Below the pieces are notes generated by a model. The model searched no databases, was not told the DNA's origin, and was given only the letters and a program-made list of their open reading frames with translations. Shown in pieces: positions 19,930 to 28,924 of a stretch of 64,000 nt of DNA (its first letter is position 1; each line of letters opens with the position of its first letter). This DNA comes from Bacteroidaceae bacterium (GTDB lineage Bacteria > Bacteroidota > Bacteroidia > Bacteroidales > Bacteroidaceae): assembly GCA_030843315.1 (NCBI GenBank), contig JAUUPT010000002.1:71185-135184 (forward strand), read 5' to 3'. Both the position numbers and the translations under genes were made by a program.

Positions 19930-21243
19930 TTAAAAGTTAATCACCCCTCCCTCGCTGGCTTCGCTCTCCTGTGCAGCTTCCGTGGCGAGCATGCCTTCGG
20001 TTTCGGCTTTCACCCGGATGTTGGTCAGGGTGCTTTTGTCGCGGGAGTAAGTGGGGGAGTTCTCTACCATGCTGATGATGTCGGCGTTGTCCAGATCTTC
20101 GGGGTTGAAGATATAGATGTGGCGACGGCGGGAGCGTTGGCCTCTGTTGTTGGCGTCCTTGCCGTAATACTCTTCACGTCGGCTGCGCTTCTGTTCTTCT
20201 TCCTCCTCCAGTTCGGCAAGGCGTTGTTGCTCTTCGGCGGTGCGCTGGGTGATGCGGTCGTCCATCTCCTTCATGTGGATGTCCTGAATGCCGAAGCCGG
20301 TGGCGAGCAGGGTAATCTTTACTTTCTGCTCCAGCTTGTCGTCTATCGCCATACCGAACTTCGTTTCGAAGTCGCGGCTGAAGCGGTTCATAAACTCTTT
20401 CACTTCGTCCATTTCGCTCATCATCAGCTTGTGCTGTGAGCTGTAGGAGATGTTGAGCAACACCTTCTTGGAGTTGAAGATGTCGTTGTTGTTCAGCAGC
20501 GGGGAGTGCTGGGCGTTCTTGATGGCTTCGCTCACGCGGTTGTCGCCTTCGCCGTAGCCGGTACTCATGATGGCTACGCCGCCGTCCTTCAGCACGGTCT
20601 TCACGTCGTTGAAGTCGAGGTTTACCTTTCCGTGCAGGGTGATGATTTCGGCAATGCTCTTGGCGGCTACCGAGAGGGTGTCGTCTGCTTTGTCGAAGGC
20701 GTCGTCTACGGAGAGTTCGCTATATATCTCGCTCAGTTTTTCGTTGTTGATGACCAGCAGGGCGTCTACGTGCTTGCTGACTTCTTCTACACCGTCCAGC
20801 GCCTGGTCTATCTTCTTGTCGCCTTCCCAACGGAACGGGATGGTGACGATGCCGATAGTCAGGATATCCATTTCCTTGGCGGTCTGTGCGATGATAGGTG
20901 CGGCTCCGGTACCTGTGCCGCCGCCCATTCCGGCGGTGATGAATACCATCTTGGTGCCGTCGTTCAGCATAGCTTTAATATCTTCGATGCTCTCTTCGGC
21001 AGCTTTGCGGGCACGTGCAGGACGGTTGCCGGCACCCAGCCCTTCTTTGCCGAGTTGCAGTTTCACCGGAACGGGAGAGTCTTTCAGCGCTTGGTTATCT
21101 GTGTTGCACAGCACGAACGTCACGTCATGTATGCCTTCCCGGTACATGTGGTTCACGGCATTGCCGCCACCACCACCTACACCGATTACTTTGATAATCT
21201 TCGGGGAATCGGTCGGGAAATCGAATTCTACTATATCGTCCAT
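19930..21243 (-). CDS. ftsZ: Cell division protein FtsZ
   Basis: A 437-residue tubulin-like GTPase that forms the Z ring. The N-terminal KVIGVGGGGGNAVNHM, the tubulin signature GGGTGTGAAPIIAQ (about 108-121) and the catalytic loop LDFNDVKTVLKDGG (about 207-220) are present. A charged linker (EEEEEQKRSRREEYYGKDAN) precedes a Bacteroidetes-type tail ending EGGVINF, which differs from the proteobacterial DIPxFLR peptide. It lies 20 bp downstream of ftsA. The REP-like pair sits between it and yqeY. Confidence 0.97.
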   Translation of the reverse strand: MDDIVEFDFPTDSPKIIKVIGVGGGGGNAVNHMYREGIHDVTFVLCNTDNQALKDSPVPVKLQLGKEGLGAGNRPARARKAAEESIEDIKAMLNDGTKMVFITAGMGGGTGTGAAPIIAQTAKEMDILTIGIVTIPFRWEGDKKIDQALDGVEEVSKHVDALLVINNEKLSEIYSELSVDDAFDKADDTLSVAAKSIAEIITLHGKVNLDFNDVKTVLKDGGVAIMSTGYGEGDNRVSEAIKNAQHSPLLNNNDIFNSKKVLLNISYSSQHKLMMSEMDEVKEFMNRFSRDFETKFGMAIDDKLEQKVKITLLATGFGIQDIHMKEMDDRITQRTAEEQQRLAELEEEEEQKRSRREEYYGKDANNRGQRSRRRHIYIFNPEDLDNADIISMVENSPTYSRDKSTLTNIRVKAETEGMLATEAAQESEASEGGVINF

Positions 21244-21263
21244 AGCTCTTTATTTATTTATGA

Positions 21264-22691
21264 TTACTTCATATCGTCGTCCGAGAAGATTTCGTTGGAG
21301 AGCTTGTTGAAAGTCTTTTCGAACCAGCTTGGCCCTTCTTTCTTCTTCCGCTTCTTTTCTTCTTTCTCGCGTTGTTCTCTCTCTTTGCGCTCACGTTCTT
21401 TGCGCTCTTTCTCTTCCTTCTCGCGTTGCGCTTTGGCGGCACGGGCGGCGGCTTCCTGTTCTTTCAGGGCTTCGTCGTCGCCGAACATGTCGGCAGGCTT
21501 GTTGGGAGTAGGCGTGGCGGGTTGTACCGGTTTCACCTCTTGCAGGCAGCAGTTTTCGTTGCCTGCGGCAAGCAAGCCGAGCAGGGTATTCTGTCTGCCG
21601 TCCTTCTTCAGCACGTCGCTGTAACCGTGAACGGAGTTGTGCACAAACTTCACGGTCTTTACTTTCTCTATCTTGCTTTGCTTCTGGAAGGCTTTTTCGA
21701 TATTCTTCAGATTGGCGCCGCCGCCGGTCAGTATAACGCCGGAGAAGAGTTTGTCGGCATAGCCCGAGAGTTGCAACTGGTTCCATACGTTGGCGATAAT
21801 CTCTTCGGCGCGTGCTCCGATGATATTGTTCAGCAGGGCCAGTTCGATGGTGCGTCCATCCTCCAGCGTGCATATGGCGGGTGTTTCGGTTTCCTCTTCT
21901 TCGTAGAGGGCGTCTCCGTATTGCAACTTCAACTTCTCGGCATCATCTTCTTCCATTTGCAGGGAAGTGATGTCGTGGGTGATGTTGCTTCCGCCCAATG
22001 GCAGTACGCTGAGGTAGCGCAGGATGTTGTTCTTGTAGACCAGGATGGTTGTGGTGTCGGCACCAAAGTCCACCAGGGCGCAGCCGGAGCGCATTTCGCT
22101 TTCCGTCAATACCACTTGCGACAAGGCTGTGGGGGCAACGAGCAGGTCGTCTACTATCTCCACGCGGGCTTGTTCGAAGCTGTGTTCCAGGTTCTTCTTG
22201 AGCGAGGCGCGCGCCACGATGTTCAGGAACTGTCCGGTGATGTGCTGCCCTGCAACGCCTACGGGGTCTACTTGCAGGTTATTGTCTATCTTATATTCTT
22301 GCGGGGCTACATCCAGCATGCACATGTCTATCAAAGGTACGTCGCGGTTCTCGTCGCAGATAGCGTCTATCACTTCCTGCGAGATGATGCCTTCTTCCTC
22401 CAGCGTACGGCTTACCGCATTCTTGACCGTGCGCAATGACTGTCCGCCGATGCCTACATATACTTTGGCAATGGAGTTGTTCAGCTGGCCTTCCAGCTTG
22501 TTGATGATGGTAGTCAGCGCTTGTGCGGTCTTATCGATGTTGTAGATGGCACCCTTGTGGATAAACGAGGATGCGTCTTCGCTTGCATAAGCCAACACCT
22601 GGAGACTTCCGTCACTGTTCTTCTTTCCTGCGATTCCGGAAATCTTGGAAGAACTCAACTCGATAGCGGCGATAAAATCTGTTGTTGCCAT
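21264..22691 (-). CDS. ftsA: Cell division protein FtsA
   Basis: A 475-residue actin-like ATPase that tethers FtsZ to the membrane. The ASKHA core begins MATTDFIAAIELSSSKISGI; phosphate and adenosine motifs include CALVDFGADTTTILVYKNN and FSGVILTGGGANLKNI. After residue about 390 there is a highly charged lysine/glutamate-rich extension (EKEEKERKERERKEREQREK) and then an amphipathic membrane-targeting helix (SWFEKTFNKLSNEIFSDD). The charged linker is longer than in E. coli FtsA. Confidence 0.96.
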   Translation of the reverse strand: MATTDFIAAIELSSSKISGIAGKKNSDGSLQVLAYASEDASSFIHKGAIYNIDKTAQALTTIINKLEGQLNNSIAKVYVGIGGQSLRTVKNAVSRTLEEEGIISQEVIDAICDENRDVPLIDMCMLDVAPQEYKIDNNLQVDPVGVAGQHITGQFLNIVARASLKKNLEHSFEQARVEIVDDLLVAPTALSQVVLTESEMRSGCALVDFGADTTTILVYKNNILRYLSVLPLGGSNITHDITSLQMEEDDAEKLKLQYGDALYEEEETETPAICTLEDGRTIELALLNNIIGARAEEIIANVWNQLQLSGYADKLFSGVILTGGGANLKNIEKAFQKQSKIEKVKTVKFVHNSVHGYSDVLKKDGRQNTLLGLLAAGNENCCLQEVKPVQPATPTPNKPADMFGDDEALKEQEAAARAAKAQREKEEKERKERERKEREQREKEEKKRKKKEGPSWFEKTFNKLSNEIFSDDDMK

Positions 22692-22741
22692 ATCTATTTA
22701 TTTACTATTTGACTATTTACGGTTTACTATTTGCTGCACTG

Positions 22742-23482
22742 TTACTTCTCCCTCTTCGTGCAGATAATCTGATTACTGAATTCAACGTTGATGCGGGAGT
22801 ATTTGTTCCAGCCCACCTGGTTCAATGCTTTCTCGTAGAATGCTTTTACCCGTTCGAGCTTCTTCTCAAAGCCGTCCAGCTTGCCGAGGTAGATAAGGTG
22901 GTCGCCTACTCGCGGCACCAACTCCACGTTCTTGCCGGACAGTACATGAATCTGCTCCACTTGTGCATTCCAGAACGAATTATTCTGCAAAAATACACCA
23001 AACTTATATAAATCCCTCATGGCAAAGGACTTTTCTACATTTCCGGTCACAACTGCGAGGTGTGCAACGCATTTTGCATCGGGGGGCATCACCGTTCCTT
23101 TGTTGTCCAGATAATAGTTTTCACCGTTGGCGCTCATCACTCTCAGGATGGGGATGCGCTGGGTTACTTCGATGCGAAGTTTGCCGCTGGGTGTCTTGTA
23201 GCACTCCACTTCGTCGATGAGCGGATGCTTGGCAAGTTCGCGTTCTATGGTCTTGGTGCGGACGCGCTCCAACTCCTTCCCAACGGGGCTGATGCCTTTT
23301 TTCTCTAATAGGGTAGCTACTTCCTTTTTCGTAATGAAACCGGCATATACCGTGTCTTTAACCACTAACTCCATGTCTTGGCACACTTGTGCTACCGGCT
23401 TCCGATTGAGGGCGGTGATAGCCACTGCCAGATAGGCGATGACGAGCAACAGGACGATAGAAAGTAGAATCCTCTTAATCAT
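22742..23482 (-). CDS. ftsQ: Cell division protein FtsQ
   Basis: A 246-residue bitopic divisome protein. One N-terminal membrane helix (about 5-25, ILLSIVLLLVIAYLAVAITAL) is followed by a POTRA domain (about 35-105, ELVVKDTVYAGFITKKEVAT through LIDEVECYKTPSGKLRIEVTQ) and the FtsQ beta domain (YYLDNKGTVMPP, VELVPRVGDHLIYLGKLDGF). It overlaps the end of murC by 8 bp, so translation is probably coupled. Confidence 0.92.
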   Translation of the reverse strand: MIKRILLSIVLLLVIAYLAVAITALNRKPVAQVCQDMELVVKDTVYAGFITKKEVATLLEKKGISPVGKELERVRTKTIERELAKHPLIDEVECYKTPSGKLRIEVTQRIPILRVMSANGENYYLDNKGTVMPPDAKCVAHLAVVTGNVEKSFAMRDLYKFGVFLQNNSFWNAQVEQIHVLSGKNVELVPRVGDHLIYLGKLDGFEKKLERVKAFYEKALNQVGWNKYSRINVEFSNQIICTKREK

Positions 23483-24863
23483 GATACTTCTCTGATAATA
23501 GTTCGGTTATTTGGGGCACATAGTTATCCAGGTCGCCCGCTCCCAGTACTATCAGTACTTCGGTGTGCTTGCGGGAGAGTAGGTTCAGCACGTCTTCCTT
23601 CTTGCAGATGCACTTCTCGATGCCCGGGCGCAGATTGTCATAAATCAGTTGGCTGGTCACACCGGGGATGGGTTGCTCGCGTGCCGGATAGATTTCCGTC
23701 AAGAGCACTTCATCTGCCAGGGAGAGGCTGTCGGCAAAGTCCCGGTAGAAGTCGCGGGTGCGGGTGTAGAGGTGGGGCTGGAAGATAGCGGTTATCTTCT
23801 TGTCCCGGTACAACTCGCGGATGGACTTCACGCTTTGGGCAATCTCTGCCGGGTGGTGGGCGTAGTCGCTGAGGAATACAATCTTGTCCGTCTTCAACTT
23901 GAAGTCGAAGCGGCGGTCTACTCCGCGGAAGCTCGCCATGCCTTGCCTGATTTCTTCGTCGGTGGCACCGCTGAGGTGGGCAAGTGCCATGGCGGCTACG
24001 CCGTTCTCTATATTGATGCTGACGGGGACACCCAGTTGGATGTCGTTGATGCGGGTATCGGGGGCTACGAAGTCGATGAAGATTTCACCGTTTCCGATGC
24101 GGATGTTCTCGGCATGGAAGTCGCCTTCGTGGCGGGAGTAGGTATAGGTCGTTACGCCCGGTTGTACATCGGGCTGCATCTCCAGTCCTTTGTGCAGGAT
24201 GAGGGCGCCGCCCGGCTGAATCAGTGTGGTGTAGTGGCGGAAGCTTTCGAGGTAGGCTTCTTTGGTGCCGTAGATGTCCAGATGGTCGGGGTCGGTGGCT
24301 GTAATCACGCTCATCCAGGGAGACAGCCAGTGGAAGGAGCGGTCGAACTCGTCCGCTTCGATCACGGTGTAGGGGCTGGTGGGGGAGAGCAGCAGGTTGG
24401 TGCCGTAGTTCTTCGAAATGCCACCGAGGAAGGCGGTGCAGCCTACGTGTGACTGGTGCAGCAGGTGGGCGGCCATGGTGCTGGTGGTAGTCTTGCCGTG
24501 AGTGCCTGCTACGCAGAGGCCTTTGCTGCTGCGGGTGATGATGCCCAATACCTGGGAACGCTTATGTATCTCGAAACCGTTTTCACGGAAATAAGTCAGT
24601 TCGGCATGTTCCTGGGGCACGGCAGGGGTGTAGATAACCAGGGTGGTGGCTTGCTCCTTGCAGTTCTCCGGGATGAGGTTGACGTCCTCTTCGTAATGTA
24701 TCTGTGCACCTTCTGTAATCAGGCGTTCGGTCAGTTCGCTCGGTGTGCGGTCGTAGCCTGCCACGGCCTTTCCTTTGGAGAGGAAATAGCGTATCAGGGC
24801 GCTCATACCGATGCCACCGGCACCGACGAAGTATACGGACTGGATTGTTTCTAAATCTTTCAT
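23475..24863 (-). CDS. murC: UDP-N-acetylmuramate--L-alanine ligase
   Basis: A 462-residue ATP-dependent ligase adding L-Ala to UDP-MurNAc. Motifs: N-terminal UDP-binding VYFVGAGGIGMSALIRYF, the ATP loop VAGTHGKTTTSTMAAHLL (about 118), the central YTVIEADEFDRSFHWLSP, and YAHHPAEI. I chose the ATG at 24863; a TTG lies one codon upstream. The start is 3 bp after the murG stop, and its end overlaps ftsQ. Confidence 0.96.
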   Translation of the reverse strand: MKDLETIQSVYFVGAGGIGMSALIRYFLSKGKAVAGYDRTPSELTERLITEGAQIHYEEDVNLIPENCKEQATTLVIYTPAVPQEHAELTYFRENGFEIHKRSQVLGIITRSSKGLCVAGTHGKTTTSTMAAHLLHQSHVGCTAFLGGISKNYGTNLLLSPTSPYTVIEADEFDRSFHWLSPWMSVITATDPDHLDIYGTKEAYLESFRHYTTLIQPGGALILHKGLEMQPDVQPGVTTYTYSRHEGDFHAENIRIGNGEIFIDFVAPDTRINDIQLGVPVSINIENGVAAMALAHLSGATDEEIRQGMASFRGVDRRFDFKLKTDKIVFLSDYAHHPAEIAQSVKSIRELYRDKKITAIFQPHLYTRTRDFYRDFADSLSLADEVLLTEIYPAREQPIPGVTSQLIYDNLRPGIEKCICKKEDVLNLLSRKHTEVLIVLGAGDLDNYVPQITELLSEKYHD

Positions 24864-24866
24864 CAA

Positions 24867-26060
24867 TTATCCTATTAGTTTCAACACTTCTTTTGCTATA
24901 ATCGTAGCCGAGTCGGGCAATGCCAACTTGGCAATATTCTCACTCAGGTTTTTCAGCTTCGCTGCATCGGCAATGGTTTCCAATGCTACCGGCAGCAACT
25001 TTTCTTTGGCTTCCACATCCTTCACGTAGATGGCGGCGTCTTTGTTTACCAGTGCCAGGGCGTTCTTGGTCTGATGGTCTTCTGCCACGTTGGGCGAAGG
25101 CACCAGGATAACCGGCTTGTGCAGCAGGCAGAACTCCGAGATGGAACCGGCTCCTGCACGTGAGATTACCAGGTCGGCGGCAGCATAAGCACTCGCCATG
25201 TCCTTGATGAAATCTGTGACGTACAGGTTGGGGATGGCATTGATATGCGGATGGCGCACGGCTTCTCCCGTGACGGCGGTGATGGCTTCCCTTATCTGCT
25301 CGATGTATATCTTTCCCGTTTGCCAGATGAACTGTATGTCGGGGTTGGTGCGGATGAGTTCCAGTCCGTCGGTCAAAGTCTGGTTGATGGTACGTGCTCC
25401 GAGGCTTCCGCCCAGTATGAGGATGGTTTTCTTCTCCGGGTTCAGTCCGAAGAACTTCACGGCTTCCTCGTGCGAGATGGAATGTCCGAGCAGGTTTTGG
25501 CGTACCGGGTTGCCGGTCATGATAATCTTCTCTGCCGGGAAGAACTTCTCCATACCTTCGTAAGCCACACAAATCTTGTCGGCCTTCTGGGCAAGGAGCT
25601 TGTTGGTGACACCGGCGTATGAGTTCTGCTCCTGTATCAGGGTGGGGATGCCCATCATGCCTGCTGTTTTCAGCGTGGGGCCGCTGGCATAGCCGCCTAC
25701 ACCTACCGCCACTTGCGGACGGAATTCTTTGATGATGCTGCGTGCTTTCCACTGGCTGCGTGCCAGCTTTATCAGCACGGCTACGTTCTTCCACAAGTGC
25801 TTGCGGTCGAAGCCGGCGATGGGCAGGCCGATGATTTTGTATCCGGCATCGGGTACACGTTGCATTTCCATTCTCCCTTCGGCGCCTACGAAGAGGATTT
25901 CGGCATCGGGGCATAGCTCCTTTATGGCGTTGGCGATGGAGACTGCCGGGAATATGTGTCCGCCGGTGCCTCCGCCGCTGATGATAAGCCTCACCCCCTG
26001 CCCCTCCCCCGTAGGGAGGGGGGTAGAGTTACTTTTGCTTATATTGGTGTCTTGTTTCAT
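24867..26060 (-). CDS. murG: MurG glycosyltransferase with repeat-derived N-terminal extension
   Basis: A 397-residue GT28 enzyme that transfers GlcNAc to lipid I to make lipid II at the inner membrane face. Core motifs are LIISGGGTGGHIFPAVSIAN (glycine-rich loop), GVGGYASGP, ILILGGSLGARTIN and SRAGAGSISEFCLL with PSPNVAEDHQTKNA. The first about 24 residues (MKQDTNISKSNSTPLPTGEG) are unusual: they are encoded across a GC-rich REP-like palindrome, so the repeat appears to have entered the 5' end of the gene in frame. A GTG just before RLIIS (about residue 23) is an alternative start without the extension. Confidence 0.95.
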   Translation of the reverse strand: MKQDTNISKSNSTPLPTGEGQGVRLIISGGGTGGHIFPAVSIANAIKELCPDAEILFVGAEGRMEMQRVPDAGYKIIGLPIAGFDRKHLWKNVAVLIKLARSQWKARSIIKEFRPQVAVGVGGYASGPTLKTAGMMGIPTLIQEQNSYAGVTNKLLAQKADKICVAYEGMEKFFPAEKIIMTGNPVRQNLLGHSISHEEAVKFFGLNPEKKTILILGGSLGARTINQTLTDGLELIRTNPDIQFIWQTGKIYIEQIREAITAVTGEAVRHPHINAIPNLYVTDFIKDMASAYAAADLVISRAGAGSISEFCLLHKPVILVPSPNVAEDHQTKNALALVNKDAAIYVKDVEAKEKLLPVALETIADAAKLKNLSENIAKLALPDSATIIAKEVLKLIG

Positions 26061-26162
26061 ATTTCTTCTGTTCTTCTTTTATTTCTTTCTCGCTCTTTCT
26101 TATTTCTTTTTGTTTCCTCAGAGTATCTTCTCCCCTCCCTACGGGGGAGGGGCAGGGGGAGA
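25985..26162. repeat. REP-like inverted palindrome pair at the ftsW-murG junction
   Basis: One arm (about 25985-26022, CACCCCCTGCCCCTCCCCCG then TAGGGAGGGG) lies inside the 5' coding part of murG. The other (about 26128-26162, CCCCTCCCTACGGGGGAGGG then GCAGGGGGAGAGG) lies just before the ftsW stop. Each arm is itself a palindrome and the two are inverted copies about 105 bp apart, separated by a pyrimidine-rich tract. Confidence 0.8.
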
Positions 26163-26165
26163 GGC

Positions 26166-27473
26166 TTATTCAAATTCCGCATCGCTGTTCAGTGCCTTTG
26201 CCGTCGGTTCGGTTGCCGTCTGGGCATCGCTCCCAGCGGGATGTTCCGGGTCTGCGGCATCTACCGGTATCTGCATCTGCGCTTCTTGCATCTGCTGTTC
26301 TTCCAGTTTGGCTGTATATCGGCTTACGCTCAATATCATGCCGATATAGGCGCAGTTGATAAACGTGGATGTACCACCTTTACTGATAAGCGGCAGCGGT
26401 TGCCCCGTGACGGGGGCCAATCCTACGGCAACCATCATGTTGAACAGCGCTTGCGTGACGAGCAGCAAGGCGATTCCTATAATAAGGAAGGCGGGGAAGG
26501 TGCGGTCGCACTTCTTGGCAATGCGCCCCACGCGTACCAGCAGGCAGATGTAGAGGAATACCACCACGATTCCACCTACCAGGCCGAGCTCTTCGACAAT
26601 GATGGCATAGATAAAGTCGGAGAATGCCTGGCTCAGAAAGTCGCGTTGCACGGAGTTGCCCGGGCCTTTGCCTATGACGTTGCTGGTGGCTACGGCAATG
26701 CGGGCGTGTGCCACCTGTCCGTCTCCATCTATGTCGAATTTGGCTGCGGGCACTTCTTCTTTGCCGGCAAAGTCTGCAATACGCGACTTCACCGTTGTGA
26801 AGCGGTGTCCCATCGGTATCTTCTCAAGTGTTTTGTCCGGTGTGGCAAGCAGGAAGACGACGAACATCACGACGAACGCCACGATGCCTCCTCCCAGTAT
26901 AAACAGTTTCTTGGCAGAGATGCGTCCGATGAACATCATCAGATAAACCGTGCCGAAAAGCAACATTCCCGTCGAATAGTTCTCCGGCAGGATAAGTGCG
27001 CAGACGGCGCAGGTGATAATCATGATACGTTTGAAAGCCTTCGGGCTTGCCCCGTCTTCGTCCTGTCCTTTGGAAAGGATAAAGGCGGTGACGATGACGA
27101 CTGCCATCTTGGCTATCTCCGAGGGTTGGAACTGTATGCCCATAAACGTCATCCAGCGGGCGGCGCCATTCACGCGGTCGCCGGTGACGAAACCCATCAG
27201 CATGACGAAGGCAAGCAACCCGATGGAGAGGGGCAGCAGGAATACCGGGAATACTTGGAACCATTTATAAGGTATGTTGTGCACCAATACCACGATGACA
27301 GCACCCACCATCAGCAGGATGCTGTGCTGCGTAATCGGTCCCCAGTGGTCGCCGCTTTTGTAAGTCAGCGTACTGGCAGCACTGAACACCTCCGTGATGG
27401 AGATAAGACAGAGGAACAGGAAGATGATCCAGATAACCTTGTCGCCTTTGAATATGCTTCTTAATAAATCCAA
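26166..27473 (-). CDS. ftsW: SEDS peptidoglycan glycosyltransferase FtsW
   Basis: A 435-residue polytopic membrane protein (about ten hydrophobic helices) that polymerises septal glycan strands with FtsI. SEDS signatures include DRVNGAARWMTFMGIQFQPSE (about 98-118), PENYSTGMLLFGTVYLMMF and GLAPVTGQPLPLISKGGTST near the C-terminus. A hydrophilic tail (about 390-435, rich in Gln/Glu/Ala) follows the last helix. FtsW rather than RodA is supported by its place between murD and murG. Confidence 0.95.
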   Translation of the reverse strand: MDLLRSIFKGDKVIWIIFLFLCLISITEVFSAASTLTYKSGDHWGPITQHSILLMVGAVIVVLVHNIPYKWFQVFPVFLLPLSIGLLAFVMLMGFVTGDRVNGAARWMTFMGIQFQPSEIAKMAVVIVTAFILSKGQDEDGASPKAFKRIMIITCAVCALILPENYSTGMLLFGTVYLMMFIGRISAKKLFILGGGIVAFVVMFVVFLLATPDKTLEKIPMGHRFTTVKSRIADFAGKEEVPAAKFDIDGDGQVAHARIAVATSNVIGKGPGNSVQRDFLSQAFSDFIYAIIVEELGLVGGIVVVFLYICLLVRVGRIAKKCDRTFPAFLIIGIALLLVTQALFNMMVAVGLAPVTGQPLPLISKGGTSTFINCAYIGMILSVSRYTAKLEEQQMQEAQMQIPVDAADPEHPAGSDAQTATEPTAKALNSDAEFE

Positions 27474-27500
27474 TGCTTCGCAATTTTTAAAAGTTAATAA

Positions 27501-28835
27501 TTACAGCGCCCGTACATATGCCTTAAACTGGTCGCCGCGGTCTTCGTAACTCTTGAAGAGGTCGAAGCTGGCGCAACAGGGGCTGAGCAATACGGTTTCA
27601 CCTTTCTTTGCCAGACGGTAGGCTGCATCTACGGCATCCTTCATTCCGGTTTGCACATCGGCCACGGGCAATCCCATAGGATCGAAGAATTCGTGCAGCT
27701 TTTCGTTGTGCAGTCCCAGATATACCAGTGCCGAACATTTTTCGCGTACGAGATCTTCTATTTCTGTATAATCGTTGCCTTTGTCCTTGCCGCCAAGGAT
27801 AAGTACCACTTTTGTCTTCATGCTCTGCAAGGCATACCAGCAGGAGTTGACGTTCGTAGCTTTGGAGTCGTTGATGAACTCTATACCGCGTACGGTGGCT
27901 ACTTTCTCCAGGCGGTGCTCCACTCCTTCAAAGTCGGACAGCGCCTTGCGGATATATTCTTTCTGTATACCGGCCAGATTGGCGGAGATGCCGGCAGCCA
28001 GCGAGTTGTATAAGTTGTGAGTACCTTGCAATGCCAATTTCTCCTGCTCCATATTGAAGTCTATCGGTGCGTTGATTTCCACTGCGCCGTCTTCCACGTA
28101 GGCGATGGCTCCATCCTCTTTCACGGCGGCGAAAGGATAGGGGTGGGCTGTCAGTCCGTGTTTCTCCAGTTCGCGCTTGATGATGGGGTCGTCGTTCCAG
28201 TAGATAAAGGCATCCTCCGGGGTTTGGTTCCGGGTGATGCGGAACTTGGCGTCTACATACTTCTGCATACAGTGATCGTAGCGATCCAGGTGGTCGGGCG
28301 TGATGTTCATCAGCACGGCTATGTTGGCACGGAAGTTATACATATTGTCCAGTTGGAAGGAACTTAGCTCGATGACGTAATAGTCGTGTTCCTCGGTAGC
28401 TACCTGCAAGGCGAGGCTCTTGCCGATGTTTCCTGCCAGACCGACGTTCAGTCCCGCACTCTTGAAAATGTGGTAGATGAGCGAAGTGGTGGTAGTCTTT
28501 CCGTTGGAACCGGTGATACAAATCATCTTCGCATCGGTATAGCGTCCGGCAAACTCTATTTCGGAAATGATAGGCGTACCTTTCTCTTTCAGTTTAAGAA
28601 TCAGCGGGGCATCATTGGGGATGCCGGGACTCTTCACCACTTCGTCGGCGTTCAGTATCAGTTCCTCAGTGTGCCGGCCTTCTTCCCAAGCGATGTTGTA
28701 TTTGTTCAGCAGCTCTTTATATTTGTCTTTAATGGTAGACATGTCGGAAACGAACGTGTCGAAACCCTTTACTTTGGCGAGTACGGCAGCACCTGCGCCG
28801 CTTTCTCCAGCTCCTAATATTACAATTCTACTCAT
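27501..28835 (-). CDS. murD: UDP-N-acetylmuramoylalanine--D-glutamate ligase
   Basis: A 444-residue Mur ligase adding D-Glu to UDP-MurNAc-L-Ala. Features are an N-terminal nucleotide-sugar domain (RIVILGAGESGAGAAVLA), KSPGIPNDAPL, the ATP loop CITGSNGKTTTTSLIYHIF (about 111), NITPDHLDRY and the C-terminal FINDSKATNVNS and LILGGKDKGNDY. Length is normal. It is followed by ftsW with a 27-bp gap and preceded by mraY with an 84-bp gap that contains a dispersed repeat. Confidence 0.97.
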   Translation of the reverse strand: MSRIVILGAGESGAGAAVLAKVKGFDTFVSDMSTIKDKYKELLNKYNIAWEEGRHTEELILNADEVVKSPGIPNDAPLILKLKEKGTPIISEIEFAGRYTDAKMICITGSNGKTTTTSLIYHIFKSAGLNVGLAGNIGKSLALQVATEEHDYYVIELSSFQLDNMYNFRANIAVLMNITPDHLDRYDHCMQKYVDAKFRITRNQTPEDAFIYWNDDPIIKRELEKHGLTAHPYPFAAVKEDGAIAYVEDGAVEINAPIDFNMEQEKLALQGTHNLYNSLAAGISANLAGIQKEYIRKALSDFEGVEHRLEKVATVRGIEFINDSKATNVNSCWYALQSMKTKVVLILGGKDKGNDYTEIEDLVREKCSALVYLGLHNEKLHEFFDPMGLPVADVQTGMKDAVDAAYRLAKKGETVLLSPCCASFDLFKSYEDRGDQFKAYVRAL

Positions 28836-28860
28836 ATATATAATGTGTTATTGTGATTGT

Positions 28861-28924
28861 GTGATAATGTGCTAAAGTGATATTACTTCATCACTCTACA
28901 ACTTTATCACCTTATCACTCTATC
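28861..28924. repeat. Inverted repeat and dispersed 23-bp repeat between mraY and murD
   Basis: GTGATAATGTGCTAAAGT (28861-28878) is an imperfect inverted copy of ACTTTATCACCTTATCAC (28901-28918), able to form a stem with a 22-nt loop. The segment 28902-28924 recurs at 35377-35399 with one mismatch in 23 (CTTTATCACmTTATCACTCT plus ATC). Confidence 0.7.

Noticed and set aside
25956..27464. A 502-codon open frame on the plus strand opposite ftsW and the murG start
   Set aside because: It is antisense to ftsW, is rich in His/Asp/Gln without a family pattern, and crosses the REP-like palindromes.
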